64,000 nt of DNA from Pseudomonas sp. RIT-PI-q (GTDB taxonomy: Bacteria > Pseudomonadota > Gammaproteobacteria > Pseudomonadales > Pseudomonadaceae): contig NZ_LHPC01000028.1 in NCBI RefSeq assembly GCF_001297125.1, positions 597,763 through 661,762 of the forward strand. Direction: 5' to 3'. Shown piece after piece: positions 15,397-24,122 of the stretch; the stretch's first letter is position 1; every line of letters starts with the position of its first letter. The notes under the pieces were generated by a model, which was not told the origin of the DNA, made no database searches, and worked only from the letters and a program-made list of their open reading frames with translations. The translations under genes and the position numbers were made by a program.

Positions 15397-17541
15397 TTAA
15401 AACACCTCCCCTTTGGCGGCTTTTTCCAGCAGCAGCGCCGGTGGCGCGAATCGCTCGCCATACTGCTCGGCCAGATACTGGGCGCGGGCGACAAAGTCGT
15501 TCACGCCGTACTGGTTGATGAATTGCAGCGCGCCGCCGGTCCAGGCCGCAAAGCCAATACCAAAGATCGAGCCGACGTTGGCGTCCGCCGTCGAGGTCAG
15601 CACGCCCTCCTCCACACAGCGCACGGTTTCAATGGCTTGCACGAACAGAAGGCGATCACGCACGTCCTTCGGCGAAATCTGCCCATCGGCTGTTTCGAAA
15701 CGGCTTTTCAGCTGTGGCCACAGGTGCTTCTGACCACCAGCCGGGTAATCGTAAAAACCACCACCAGCGGCCTTGCCCGGACGCTTGTATTCGTTGAGCA
15801 GCAAGTCAATCACGGCGAACGCCGGGTGCTCAATCAGCGGTTTCCCTTCCGCTTGCAGGTCTTTGGCGGTTTGCTGGCGGATATGGCTCATGAGGCTGAG
15901 GGAAACTTCGTCGGAAATTGCCAGAGGCCCGATCGGCATCCCGGCTTTGCGCGCTTCGGTCTCGATCATCGGCGCGCTCACGCCTTCACCGAGCATGGCG
16001 ATGCCTTCGTTGGTGAAGGTGCCAAATACCCGCGAGGTGAAGAAGCCACGGCTGTCGTTGACCACAATCGGGGTTTTCTTGATTTGCAGGACGAAATCGA
16101 ACCCGCGAGCCAGGGTTTCGTCGCTGGTATTAGTGCCTTTGATGATTTCCACCAGCGGCATTTTCTCCACGGGACTGAAGAAATGCAGGCCGATGAATTT
16201 GCTCTGATCCGGCACAGCGGTGGCCAGGCCGCTGATGGGCAAGGTTGAGGTATTGGAAGCAATCACCGCGTCCGGGCCGACGATTTTTTGTGCCGCAGAG
16301 GAGACTTTGGCTTTCAGCTCGCGGTCTTCGAATACCGCTTCGATGATCAAGTCGCAACCGGCCAGGTCGGCATCGTTTTCGGTGGTACGGATCCGCGCCA
16401 AAATCGCTTCGCGCTGTTCTGCGATCATCTGGCCGCGAGCGACTTTCTTGTCCAAAAGCGCCGCCGAGTGGGCCTTGCCCTTCTCTGCTGCGGCAAGGCT
16501 GATGTCCTTGAGCACCACCTCAATGCCAGCCGATGCGCTGACAAAAGCGATGCCCGCGCCCATCATCCCGGCCCCAAGCACTCCCACGCGACGCGTCACG
16601 TAAGGCGCAAAACCCTGAGGCCGTGAGCCCCCGGCATTGATCTCGTTGAGTTGGAACCAGAACGTGCCGATCAGGTTTTTCGACACCTGGCCGGTGGTCA
16701 ATTCAGTGAAGTAACGGGTTTCGATCAAGTGCGCCGTGTCGAAATCCACCTGAGCACCTTCCACCGCAGCGCAGAGGATTTTCTCCGGCGCCGGCAGGCA
16801 GCCCTGGGTTTTGGCGCGCAGGATCGACGGCGCGATGGCCAGCATCTGCGCGACTTTCGGGTTCGATGGCGTGCCACCGGGAATCTGATAACCCTTTACA
16901 TCCCAACGCTGGGTAACCGAAGGATTGGCGAGGATCCAGGCGCGCGCCTTGCTCCTCAGTTCATCGCGATCCGCCGCCAGTTCATCGATCAAACCCGCCT
17001 GCAGTGCCTGTTGCGGACGGACTTTTTTGCCTTCGAGCAGGTAGGGCAAGGCTTTTTCGATGCCCAACATCCGCACCATACGCACCACCCCGCCCCCACC
17101 CGGCAGCAGGCCGAGGGTAACCTCAGGCAAGCCGAGTTGCACCGACGGATTGTCCAGCGCCACACGGTGATGGCAGGCCAGGCAGATTTCCCAACCACCG
17201 CCCAACGCCGCACCATTGATCGCCGCGACCACCGGTTTGCCGAGGGTTTCCAGGGTGCGCAACTGGCCCTTGAGGGTCAGCACCATGTCGTAAAAGGCCT
17301 TGGCGTCGGGCTTGCCGACCTTGATCAATTCATTGAGGTCGCCGCCGGCGAAGAAGGTCTTCTTGGCAGAGGTGATGATCACGCCGGCAATGGCGTCCTT
17401 GTCGGCCACCAGTCGGGCGACGCAGGTGGCCATGGCCTCGCGGTAGACCGCGTTCATCGTATTGGCGCTCTGGCCCGGCATATCGATGGTCAGGACGACG
17501 ATCTGGTCCTGGCCTTTTTCGTAACGAATGGCTTCGGTCAT
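15397..17541 (-). CDS. fadJ: Fatty-acid oxidation multifunctional enzyme (enoyl-CoA hydratase/3-hydroxyacyl-CoA dehydrogenase)
   Basis: 714 residues from ATG 17541, with AAGGAA upstream. The N-terminal crotonase domain (1-190) has the oxyanion strand FFAGGDLNEL and catalytic glutamates E118 (GGWE) and E140 (LPEVTLGLLPGGGG). The dehydrogenase half has the NAD motif GAGMMG (323-328) and the catalytic His in HFFSP (H453). It hydrates enoyl-CoA and oxidises the 3-hydroxyacyl-CoA in beta-oxidation. The gene lies 25 bases after the thiolase gene, so the pair is one operon with thiolase first. Canonical fadBA of pseudomonads is a separate locus with fadB first; this is the FadJ-like second set. Confidence 0.9.
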   Translation of the reverse strand: MTEAIRYEKGQDQIVVLTIDMPGQSANTMNAVYREAMATCVARLVADKDAIAGVIITSAKKTFFAGGDLNELIKVGKPDAKAFYDMVLTLKGQLRTLETLGKPVVAAINGAALGGGWEICLACHHRVALDNPSVQLGLPEVTLGLLPGGGGVVRMVRMLGIEKALPYLLEGKKVRPQQALQAGLIDELAADRDELRSKARAWILANPSVTQRWDVKGYQIPGGTPSNPKVAQMLAIAPSILRAKTQGCLPAPEKILCAAVEGAQVDFDTAHLIETRYFTELTTGQVSKNLIGTFWFQLNEINAGGSRPQGFAPYVTRRVGVLGAGMMGAGIAFVSASAGIEVVLKDISLAAAEKGKAHSAALLDKKVARGQMIAEQREAILARIRTTENDADLAGCDLIIEAVFEDRELKAKVSSAAQKIVGPDAVIASNTSTLPISGLATAVPDQSKFIGLHFFSPVEKMPLVEIIKGTNTSDETLARGFDFVLQIKKTPIVVNDSRGFFTSRVFGTFTNEGIAMLGEGVSAPMIETEARKAGMPIGPLAISDEVSLSLMSHIRQQTAKDLQAEGKPLIEHPAFAVIDLLLNEYKRPGKAAGGGFYDYPAGGQKHLWPQLKSRFETADGQISPKDVRDRLLFVQAIETVRCVEEGVLTSTADANVGSIFGIGFAAWTGGALQFINQYGVNDFVARAQYLAEQYGERFAPPALLLEKAAKGEVF

Positions 17542-17566
17542 GAAGGTATTTCCTTGTAGTCGGGGC

Positions 17567-18772
17567 TCAGAGGCGTTCGATGATGGTGGCAATGCCCATG
17601 CCGCCGCCGACACACAGGGTCGCGAGGCCGTAGCGCAGGCGCCGGGTTTCCAGTTCATCGAGCAGCGTGCCGAGAATGGCGCAGCCGGTAGCGCCCAGCG
17701 GGTGGCCCATGGCGATGGAGCCGCCGTTGACGTTGACCTTGTCCGGGTCGATGGCCATGTCCTTGATGAATTTCAGCACCACCGAGGCACAGGCTTCGTT
17801 GACCTCGAACAGGTCGATGTCTTCCACCCGCAGCCCGGCCTTGGCCAGTGCCTTGCGGGTGGCCGGCGCGGGGCCGGTGAGCATGATGGTCGGATCGGTG
17901 CTGGTCACCGCCGTGGCGACGATGCGCGCCCGTGGCTGCAAGCCCAGCGCCCGACCCTTGGCTTCGGAACCGATCAGCATCAGCGCCGCGCCATCGACGA
18001 TCCCGGAACTATTACCCGGTGTGTGAACGTGGTTGATCCGTTCCACATGGCTATAGACCCGCAGCGCGGTGGCGTCGAAGCCCATCTGGCCGATCATCTC
18101 GAAGCTCGGCTTGAGCTTGCCCAGGCCCTCCAGGGTCGACTCGGCGCGGATGAACTCATCGTGATCGAGCAGGATGATGCCGTTCTGGTCCTGCACCGGC
18201 ACCAGCGACTTGTTGAACGAACCGTCCGCCCGCGCCCGCGCAGCTTTTTGCTGGGAATGCAGCGCGTAGGCATCGACGTCCTGACGGCTGAAGCCTTCAA
18301 TTGTGGCAATCAAGTCGGCGCCTACGCCTTGGGGGGTGAAATGGCTGTGCAGATTGGTTTCCGGGTCCAGCGCCCAAGGGCCGCCGTCGCTGCCCATGGG
18401 TACGCGGGACATGGATTCAACGCCGCCGACCACCACCAGGTCTTCGAAACCGGAACGCACTTTCATTGCGCCAAGGTTCACCGCTTCCAGCCCGGAGGCG
18501 CAGAAACGGTTGATCTGCACGCCCGAGACGCTGACGTCCCAATCGGCGACTTGTACCGCGGTTTTGGCGATATCCGAGCCTTGATCGCCGATCGGCGTCA
18601 CGCAGCCGAGCACCACATCATCGACCTGGCTGGTATCCAGAGACGTGCGCTGCTGCAGCGCCGTGAGCAGCCCGGCCACCAGGTTCACCGGTTTGACGCT
18701 GTGCAAGGCGCCATCGGCCTTGCCTTTGCCACGGGGCGTGCGTAACGCGTCGAAAATCAAAGCTTGGGTCAT
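17567..18772 (-). CDS. fadI: Acetyl-CoA C-acyltransferase (thiolase)
   Basis: 401 residues. The acyl-accepting Cys is C91 (RFCASG). The active-site His is H357 in GHPLGATG and the second Cys is C387 in LCVGGGMG, the complete thiolase set. It cleaves 3-ketoacyl-CoA to acetyl-CoA, the last beta-oxidation step. First gene of the operon with the multifunctional enzyme at 15397-17541. FadI is a positional assignment; an acetoacetyl-CoA thiolase is equally possible from sequence alone. Confidence 0.88.
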   Translation of the reverse strand: MTQALIFDALRTPRGKGKADGALHSVKPVNLVAGLLTALQQRTSLDTSQVDDVVLGCVTPIGDQGSDIAKTAVQVADWDVSVSGVQINRFCASGLEAVNLGAMKVRSGFEDLVVVGGVESMSRVPMGSDGGPWALDPETNLHSHFTPQGVGADLIATIEGFSRQDVDAYALHSQQKAARARADGSFNKSLVPVQDQNGIILLDHDEFIRAESTLEGLGKLKPSFEMIGQMGFDATALRVYSHVERINHVHTPGNSSGIVDGAALMLIGSEAKGRALGLQPRARIVATAVTSTDPTIMLTGPAPATRKALAKAGLRVEDIDLFEVNEACASVVLKFIKDMAIDPDKVNVNGGSIAMGHPLGATGCAILGTLLDELETRRLRYGLATLCVGGGMGIATIIERL

Positions 18773-18798
18773 GACATCCTCGGTATTGTTGTTGTCAT

Positions 18799-18875
18799 CA
18801 AAAGATCGCAGCCTTCGGCACCTCCTACATACACATGTGATCCCTGTAGGAGCTGCCGTAGGCTGCGATCTTTTG
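18799..18875. repeat. GATCGCAGCC-type inverted repeat, short form
   Basis: A 31-base left arm and right arm (ends CAAAAGATCGCAGCC and its inverse) with two mismatches. It is a shorter relative of the perfect palindromes at 23964-24055 and 43714-43807, and includes the TGTAGGAGCTGCC core. Confidence 0.8.
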
Positions 18876-19242
18876 ATCTTTTAAGGAGCCTCCACCTTAT
18901 TCCGCACCGCTGCCAATTCAATGACCGCAGCGCTCACCGGCGTTGACGGACACGCTCAGACGGACGGTAGTCGCCTATCGGATTTACCAATTCAAGAGAC
19001 GAAGCTGTCTAGCAAAAGGGCGCCCAAGAAGCTGGCAATAGGCCTCATGCCTTTTTTAGAGCTTTTAATGGCAAGCCCATACGAAATGGATCTAAACCAC
19101 GAGTGACGCGGGCTCTAAGGTGAACAGTACGAAGTTGTCGTCGGGTTTTGCCGAGGCGCTCGTACAACAGGAAGTGCACCGCTCTGCCGTCATGGAGAAA
19201 TGCAGGCAGGCATCAGGAAATAACAAAAAAAGGCAGACAGCC
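18876..19242. other. Intergenic region between thiolase and small membrane peptide
   Basis: The thiolase operon promoter is expected just left of this region, inside or beyond the palindrome. The rest holds a 61-codon frame (18921-19106) without ribosome site or recognisable protein. I see no terminator and no RNA gene. Confidence 0.35.
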
Positions 19243-19338
19243 ATGTTCAAGCATTCGAAAGTACGTCAAGCCGGGCTCATTCTATTCGCCACCACGCTGT
19301 TGTTGATTTTGCCGAACCTGACCAAGGTGATCGGCTGA
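19243..19338 (+). CDS. 31-residue single-span membrane peptide
   Basis: From ATG 19243, AAAGGC lies about 10 bases upstream. The product has a basic N terminus (MFKHSKVRQ) and one hydrophobic span (AGLILFATTLLLILP), ending NLTKVIG, the layout of small inner-membrane regulatory peptides. The longer frame from 19120 has no ribosome site and an atypical N-terminal half. Function unknown. Confidence 0.5.
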   Translation: MFKHSKVRQAGLILFATTLLLILPNLTKVIG

Positions 19339-19452
19339 CTGACGCGCCAGCCAAGCCGGTACTCATAAAGAGTTGTTCGCCTCATTAAAAATGTGACTGG
19401 CTCGCTACCCGGGCCAGCGTGGGTGTGCCAACCTTTGTGGCACTTCCACGAC

Positions 19453-20274
19453 ATGGACGGCGATCTCTTGAAAACGCTCATTCTTTTCGGGGCCTTGCTC
19501 CTCAGCACGCCCCTTTTAGCTGCACAGCTGAACCTGGAGCTGGGCGCGGGCAGTCGCACCTGGCAGACCGAGGAATTGCTCAAGCATCCTCAGGTCCAGA
19601 CCGTCACGATTACCAACGACGTTTCCTACAAACGGGACATGAGCTATCGCGCCGTGCCGTTGGCTGCGTTGTTGACCGGCATCAAACCCGAAGATCACCT
19701 GCAAGCGGTGGCGCTGGACGGTTTTGCCGCTGAAATGGCGGCGGCGCCGTTGCTCAATACCAAGGGTTCGCGGGCCTGGCTGGCCATTGAAGACCCGGCC
19801 AAGCCATGGCCGCCACTGTCCGAAGGCAAGCCGAGTGCCGGGCCGTTTTATCTGGTCTGGACCGATCCGCAGGCGGGCAACATCAGCCCTGAGCAATGGC
19901 CGTTTCAAGTGGCCGCCATTAAGCGTTTGACACCGGTCGCCGAGCGCTTCCCTGCCCTGCTGCCGGATCCTGCGTTGAAGGCGGACGATCCGGTCAACAA
20001 GGGTTTCGCTCTGTTTCAGAAAAACTGTCTGGCGTGTCATCGATTGAATGGCGCGGGGGATGCGCAGTTCGGACCGGACTTGAATATTCCGTTTAACCCG
20101 ACCGAATATTTCGGCGCGGATTTCCTCAAGCGCTACATTCGTGATCCGCAGAGTTTGCGGCAGTGGCCGCAGGCGAAGATGCCGGGGTTTACGGCGCAGG
20201 TGTTGCCGGATGGGGATCTTGAGATGTTGGTGGGGTATTTGAAGCATATGGTTGGGCGCAAAGTTAAGCCCTAG
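19453..20274 (+). CDS. Exported c-type cytochrome with N-terminal molybdopterin-oxidoreductase-like segment
   Basis: 273 residues from ATG 19453; a signal peptide is at about 5-24 (LILFGALLLSTPLLAA). The first half resembles the small sulfite-oxidase-type fold seen in periplasmic proteins (TVTITNDVSYKRDMSYRAVPL, then SAGPFYLVWTDP). The second half is a cytochrome c domain with haem motif CLACH (C192, C195, H196) and probable axial Met in AKMPGF (M243). The periplasmic electron-transfer partner is not evident from neighbours. The gene appears monocistronic and is followed by REP units. Confidence 0.8.
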   Translation: MDGDLLKTLILFGALLLSTPLLAAQLNLELGAGSRTWQTEELLKHPQVQTVTITNDVSYKRDMSYRAVPLAALLTGIKPEDHLQAVALDGFAAEMAAAPLLNTKGSRAWLAIEDPAKPWPPLSEGKPSAGPFYLVWTDPQAGNISPEQWPFQVAAIKRLTPVAERFPALLPDPALKADDPVNKGFALFQKNCLACHRLNGAGDAQFGPDLNIPFNPTEYFGADFLKRYIRDPQSLRQWPQAKMPGFTAQVLPDGDLEMLVGYLKHMVGRKVKP

Positions 20275-20296
20275 GCTTGTGTTGCCTGGGCTGGCC

Positions 20297-20458
20297 TCTT
20301 CGCGAGCAAGCCCGCCCCCACAATGGTCCGGCGCAAAACACAAATATGTGCTCACCGATGATCCCTGTGGGAGCGGGCTTGCCCGCGATTGCGATATTTC
20401 AGACACAAATACGGTGACTGGAAAACCGCTATCGCGGGCAAGCCCGCTCCCACAGGTT
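20297..20458. repeat. Three REP units between convergent genes
   Basis: A lone unit (CGCGAGCAAGCCCGCCCCCA, 20300-20319) precedes an inverted pair of the GTGGGAGCGGGCTTGCCCGC type (20363-20390 and 20431-20456). Confidence 0.8.
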
Positions 20459-20473
20459 CTGCGGTGTCCTGAC

Positions 20474-21283
20474 TTATTGCTGCTGGACGGAGATGACCGG
20501 CACTGGCGTCGGCGAGACAAACACCTTCGCATGCATCTGCTCGCACCCGCCGCCCCGGCGCATGCCGCGAACCGGGCAGGCGTCCAGGTAATCCAGGCCC
20601 ACCGCCAGTTTCAAATGCCGTTCGGGCCGTGCCAGTTCATTGGTCACGTCAAAGCTGTACCACGCGTCATCCAGCCAGGCTTCGGCCCAGGCGTGGCTGG
20701 CCAGGTGTTCGCTGTTTTCACTGTACAAATAACCCGACACATAACGCGCTGGAATTCCCAGGCTGCGGGCGCAGGCGAGGAACGCATGGGTGTGGTCCTG
20801 GCAGACGCCCGAACGCCCGGCGAAGGCCTGGGCGGCGCTGGTGTCGACTTCGGTGGAGCCCGGCGTGTAGGTCATGTGCTGGTTGAGGCCATGCATCAAA
20901 TCGATCAACGCCGTGCGATCCCGGCGTTGTTTGCATTCCTTGTTGGCGAAGGCGCGCAAAGCCTCGTCGGCCTCGGTCAAACGGGTGAAACGCAAGAACG
21001 GCAGCGACGACTGGCTCTCGTGCTCGGCTTCGCGCAATTCGTCGATGTCGACCTGGCCACGGGCACCGATGATGATCGCCTCGTGCGGCTCGTCCATGGT
21101 CAGCACGTGCAGGATGTTGCCGAACGGATCGAGTTGCGCGCGCACCGGGCGCGGCAGGTCGAGCTGCCAGCTCAGCACATGCTGGCGCTCGCTGTCGTGA
21201 GGGGTCAGTCGCAGGTACTGGATGCTCGCCCGCACCTGATCTTCATAGTGATAGGTGGTCTCGTGGCTAATGGAAAGTCTCAT
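20474..21283 (-). CDS. Transglutaminase-like (Cys-His-Asp) family protein
   Basis: 269 residues. The N-terminal beta domain SHETTYHYEDQVRAS is typical of bacterial transglutaminase N domains. The catalytic triad is C161 (GRSGVCQDHTH), H197 (ASHAWAEAW) and D212 (FDVTN). It is cytosolic with no signal peptide. The last gene of a three-gene operon, overlapping the alpha-E gene by 4 bases. These three families occur together in many bacteria; a protease or amide-ligating role in making or trimming an unknown peptide is inference. Confidence 0.9.
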   Translation of the reverse strand: MRLSISHETTYHYEDQVRASIQYLRLTPHDSERQHVLSWQLDLPRPVRAQLDPFGNILHVLTMDEPHEAIIIGARGQVDIDELREAEHESQSSLPFLRFTRLTEADEALRAFANKECKQRRDRTALIDLMHGLNQHMTYTPGSTEVDTSAAQAFAGRSGVCQDHTHAFLACARSLGIPARYVSGYLYSENSEHLASHAWAEAWLDDAWYSFDVTNELARPERHLKLAVGLDYLDACPVRGMRRGGGCEQMHAKVFVSPTPVPVISVQQQ

Positions 21284-22230
21284 GCAGCCTCCAGGTAGGA
21301 ACTGTGTATGGCGTTACCCAACTGGCGCACCAGCGGGATGAACTCGGTCAGCCAGGCGTGCAGGCCTTCGTCGAGAATTTCGGTGATGCCGGTGTAGCGC
21401 AGGCGCGCGTCCATTTCCGCGGCCAGGCGTTGCGCGGGACGGCCGTTGGCTCCCGGCAGCTGGGCGAGGATCTGATCGATTTCTTCGGTGCAGGCCCGCA
21501 GCGAGCGCGGAACGTCAGCGCGCAGCAACAGCAGTTCGGCCACATGCCGGGCGCCGGGCGCATCGCGATAAATCTCGGTGTAGGCCTCGAACGATGACAA
21601 CGCCCGCAGCAAAGCACTCCACTGGTAGTAAGCGTGGGCCGTGCCGTCGCTGACCGCTTCGGCCTGATCGCCAGCCATTTCGTAGCGGGCATCGAGCAGG
21701 CGCAAGGTGTTGTCGGCCCTTTCGATAAACGTCCCCAGGCGAATGAAGCGAAACGCATCGTTGCGCATGATCGTGCCGTAGGACGCGCCGCGAAACAGGT
21801 GGGAACGTTCCTTGATCCACTCGCAGAAACGGCTCATGCCGTAGCGACTCAAGCCCTGGTTGGCGATCCCGCGAATTTCCAGCCAGGTGGCGTTGATGTT
21901 TTCCCACATGTCGGCGGTAATTCGCCCACGCACCGCATGGGCGCTGGCCCGTGCGGCGCCGAGGCAGCTGTAAATACTCGCCGGGTTGGCCGCGTCCAGG
22001 GCGAAGAAATGCAGCAGCCGTTCGGCGTGCAGCTCGCCGTGGCGCTCCAGGTAATCGTCCAGGGTGCCGGTAATCAGCAACGGCATGGCGAGTTCGTGCA
22101 AGCCATCACCACGGCCGTCCTGCGGCATCAGCGACAGCGAATAACTGATGTCGAGCATCCGTGCGAGGTTTTCCGCCCGCTCCAGGTAACGCGACATCCA
22201 ATACAAATCCGAGGCAGTTCTACTTAACAT
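21280..22230 (-). CDS. Alpha-E domain protein
   Basis: 316 residues, almost entirely helical, starting MLSRTASDLYWMSRYLERAENLARMLD, the defining start of the alpha-E family. No catalytic residues are assigned for this family as far as I know. Overlaps the transglutaminase start by 4 bases and follows the ATP-grasp gene by 12 bases, so all three are translated from one message and probably work together. Confidence 0.92.
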   Translation of the reverse strand: MLSRTASDLYWMSRYLERAENLARMLDISYSLSLMPQDGRGDGLHELAMPLLITGTLDDYLERHGELHAERLLHFFALDAANPASIYSCLGAARASAHAVRGRITADMWENINATWLEIRGIANQGLSRYGMSRFCEWIKERSHLFRGASYGTIMRNDAFRFIRLGTFIERADNTLRLLDARYEMAGDQAEAVSDGTAHAYYQWSALLRALSSFEAYTEIYRDAPGARHVAELLLLRADVPRSLRACTEEIDQILAQLPGANGRPAQRLAAEMDARLRYTGITEILDEGLHAWLTEFIPLVRQLGNAIHSSYLEAA

Positions 22231-22242
22231 GGCAGGCTTCCT

Positions 22243-23652
22243 TCAATCCTCGACCACCCAGGTGTCCTTGGTTCCGCCACCCTGGGAGGAATTCACCACC
22301 AGGGAGCCTTCGCGCAGGGCGACACGGGTCAAACCGCCGGGCACAACCCGGGTTTCGCGGCCAGACAATACAAACGGACGCAGGTCGATGTGGCGTGGCG
22401 CGATGCCGTTTTCGACAAAGGTCGGACAGGTCGACAAAGACAACGTTGGTTGCGCGATGTACGCATGGGGCTTGGCTTTGATCCGTGCGCGAAAGGCTTC
22501 GATTTCCGCCGCCGTCGCCGCCGGCCCCACCAGCATTCCGTAACCGCCCGAGCCCTGGGTTTCCTTGACCACGAGGTCTGGAAGGTTGGCCAGCACGTGG
22601 GAAAGTTCGGAGGGATTACGACACTGGAACGTCGGAACGTTCTTCAGGATCGGCTCTTCATCCAGGTAGAAACGGATCATGTCGGTGACGAACGGATACA
22701 CCGACTTGTCGTCCGCAACCCCGGTGCCGATGGCATTTGCCAGTACGACATTGCCGGAGCGGTACGACGACAGCAGTCCTGGAACGCCAAGCATCGAGTC
22801 TGGATTGAACGCCAGCGGGTCGAGAAACGCATCGTCGAGGCGTCGGTAGATCACGTCGACGGCTTTTGGCCCGTCCGTGGTGCGCATGAAGACTTTGTCG
22901 TCACGCACGAACAAATCCGCGCCTTCCACCAGTTCAACGCCCATTTCCCGAGCCAGGAAAGCATGCTCGAAGAATGCGCTGTTGAAGCGCCCTGGCGTCA
23001 ACACCACCACGCTCGGGTTATCGATCGGGCTGGAGCTTTTCAGGGTGTCGAGCAGCAGGTTCGGATAGTGGTCGATAGGTGCGATGCGTTGCGCCGCGAA
23101 CAGCTCGGGGAACAGGCGCATCATCATCTTGCGGTCTTCGAGCATGTAGCTCACACCGCTCGGTGTACGAAGATTGTCTTCGAGCACGTAGTACGTGCCG
23201 TCGCCATCGCGCACCAGGTCGACACCGGAGATGTGGGAATAGATATCGCGGTGCAGATCCAGCCCTTGCATCGCCAACTGGTATTGCTCGTTGGCCAGCA
23301 CCTGCTCGGCCGGGATGATGCCGGCCTTGATGATGCGTTGCTCGTGATAGAGGTCGGCGAGGAACATGTTCAACGCCTTGACCCGCTGAATGCAGCCACG
23401 TTCGACGATCCGCCATTCGCTGGCGGGGATGCTGCGGGGAATGGTGTCGAAGGGAATCAGGCGCTCTGTCCCTTGCTCATCACCGTAGAGCGTGAACGTT
23501 ATCCCGGCGCGATGAAATAACAGATCGGCCTCGCGTCGCCGTTGTGCCAAAAGCTCGTCAGGCGTTTCGGCCAGCCAACGGGCAAACTCCCGATAATGCG
23601 GGCGGACCTGGCCGCCGGCATCGTACATCTCATCAAAATAGGTGCGGATCAT
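22243..23652 (-). CDS. Circularly permuted ATP-grasp type 2 protein
   Basis: 469 residues from ATG 23652, with AGGAG upstream. Family features are visible: FDEMYDAGGQVRPHY at the start, RGCIQRVKALNMFL, DLVRDGDGTYYVLEDNLRTPSG (an ATP-binding acidic segment), DVIYRRLDDAFLDPLAF and a C-terminal VVNSSQGGGTKDTWV. ATP-grasp enzymes form amide bonds through acyl phosphates, so this is the likely ligase of the operon. The substrate is unknown. First gene, read away from a candidate RNA gene on the other strand. Confidence 0.92.
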   Translation of the reverse strand: MIRTYFDEMYDAGGQVRPHYREFARWLAETPDELLAQRRREADLLFHRAGITFTLYGDEQGTERLIPFDTIPRSIPASEWRIVERGCIQRVKALNMFLADLYHEQRIIKAGIIPAEQVLANEQYQLAMQGLDLHRDIYSHISGVDLVRDGDGTYYVLEDNLRTPSGVSYMLEDRKMMMRLFPELFAAQRIAPIDHYPNLLLDTLKSSSPIDNPSVVVLTPGRFNSAFFEHAFLAREMGVELVEGADLFVRDDKVFMRTTDGPKAVDVIYRRLDDAFLDPLAFNPDSMLGVPGLLSSYRSGNVVLANAIGTGVADDKSVYPFVTDMIRFYLDEEPILKNVPTFQCRNPSELSHVLANLPDLVVKETQGSGGYGMLVGPAATAAEIEAFRARIKAKPHAYIAQPTLSLSTCPTFVENGIAPRHIDLRPFVLSGRETRVVPGGLTRVALREGSLVVNSSQGGGTKDTWVVED

Positions 23653-23759
23653 GCCGTACTCCTTGTCACCCGGACATGCAGGCCTTCGCAAGGCCCGTGC
23701 CATCGGCATAAACGCTTTGATATCAATCAGTTGGATATTCGCCCCGCAGACACCGCACC

Positions 23760-23945
23760 AATCCTGTGCGGCAAATGCCCCAACCTGATCGCCCCCGCTT
23801 CATTGCGACGCAATGGAGTCGCCTATCACCAGCATAGCCAGAGTTGATTTCACTGCCCGGCGGACGATGCGGATAATTGGGGCATTCGCTGGAAAACGTA
23901 CCGAACTTCCCTTTTAGCCACCCGCTCAGGTGGCTTTTTTTTTTG
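23760..23945 (+). ncRNA. Candidate structured RNA ending in a strong terminator
   Basis: No gene fits this strand, yet it ends in a textbook terminator (23917-23945). A 10-base arm AATGCCCCAA (23774-23783) can pair exactly with TTGGGGCATT (23877-23886), enclosing a 15-base hairpin CATTGCGACGCAATG near 23803. The 5' boundary is a guess. It lies in the 470-base gap upstream of the ATP-grasp operon and on the opposite strand. I cannot match it to a named Pseudomonas RNA. Confidence 0.4.
23915..23945 (+). terminator. Strong Rho-independent terminator
   Basis: AGCCACC (23917-23923) pairs with GGTGGCT (23929-23935) over CGCTC, followed by about ten T. The orientation is plus, although both adjacent protein genes are on the minus strand, so a separate plus-strand transcript is implied. 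Confidence 0.85.
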
Positions 23946-23963
23946 TTTTCTTGAAACTGGATC

Positions 23964-24055
23964 AAAAGATCGCAGCCTCGTTGCACTCGACAGCTCCTAC
24001 AGAAGAACACGGACCCCTGTAGGAGCTGTCGAGTGCAACGAGGCTGCGATCTTTT
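23964..24055. repeat. Perfect 38-bp inverted repeat (GATCGCAGCC type, copy A)
   Basis: Two 38-base arms, without mismatch, start AAAAGATCGCAGCCTCGTTG and its inverse, and enclose a 16-base loop. The arms are identical to those at 43714-43807. Confidence 0.92.
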
Positions 24056-24064
24056 CGCTGCACA

Positions 24065-24096
24065 AACGAAAACGGCCAACCCGAAGGTCAGCCGTT
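24065..24096 (-). terminator. Terminator of the rraB-like gene
   Basis: On the minus strand AACGGC-TGACC-TTC-GGGTTG-GCCGTT forms a stem followed by TTTCGTTT, 27 bases after the stop codon. Confidence 0.7.
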
Positions 24097-24122
24097 GCTG
24101 AGCGTTGTCACTGTTCATAAGG

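Noticed and set aside
15361..16248. A 295-codon plus-strand frame opposite the fatty-acid oxidation gene
   Set aside because: Antisense to a well-supported multifunctional enzyme; no ribosome site.
18921..19106. A 61-codon plus-strand frame after the thiolase region
   Set aside because: No ribosome site, no recognisable protein pattern and no conserved neighbour; more likely chance.
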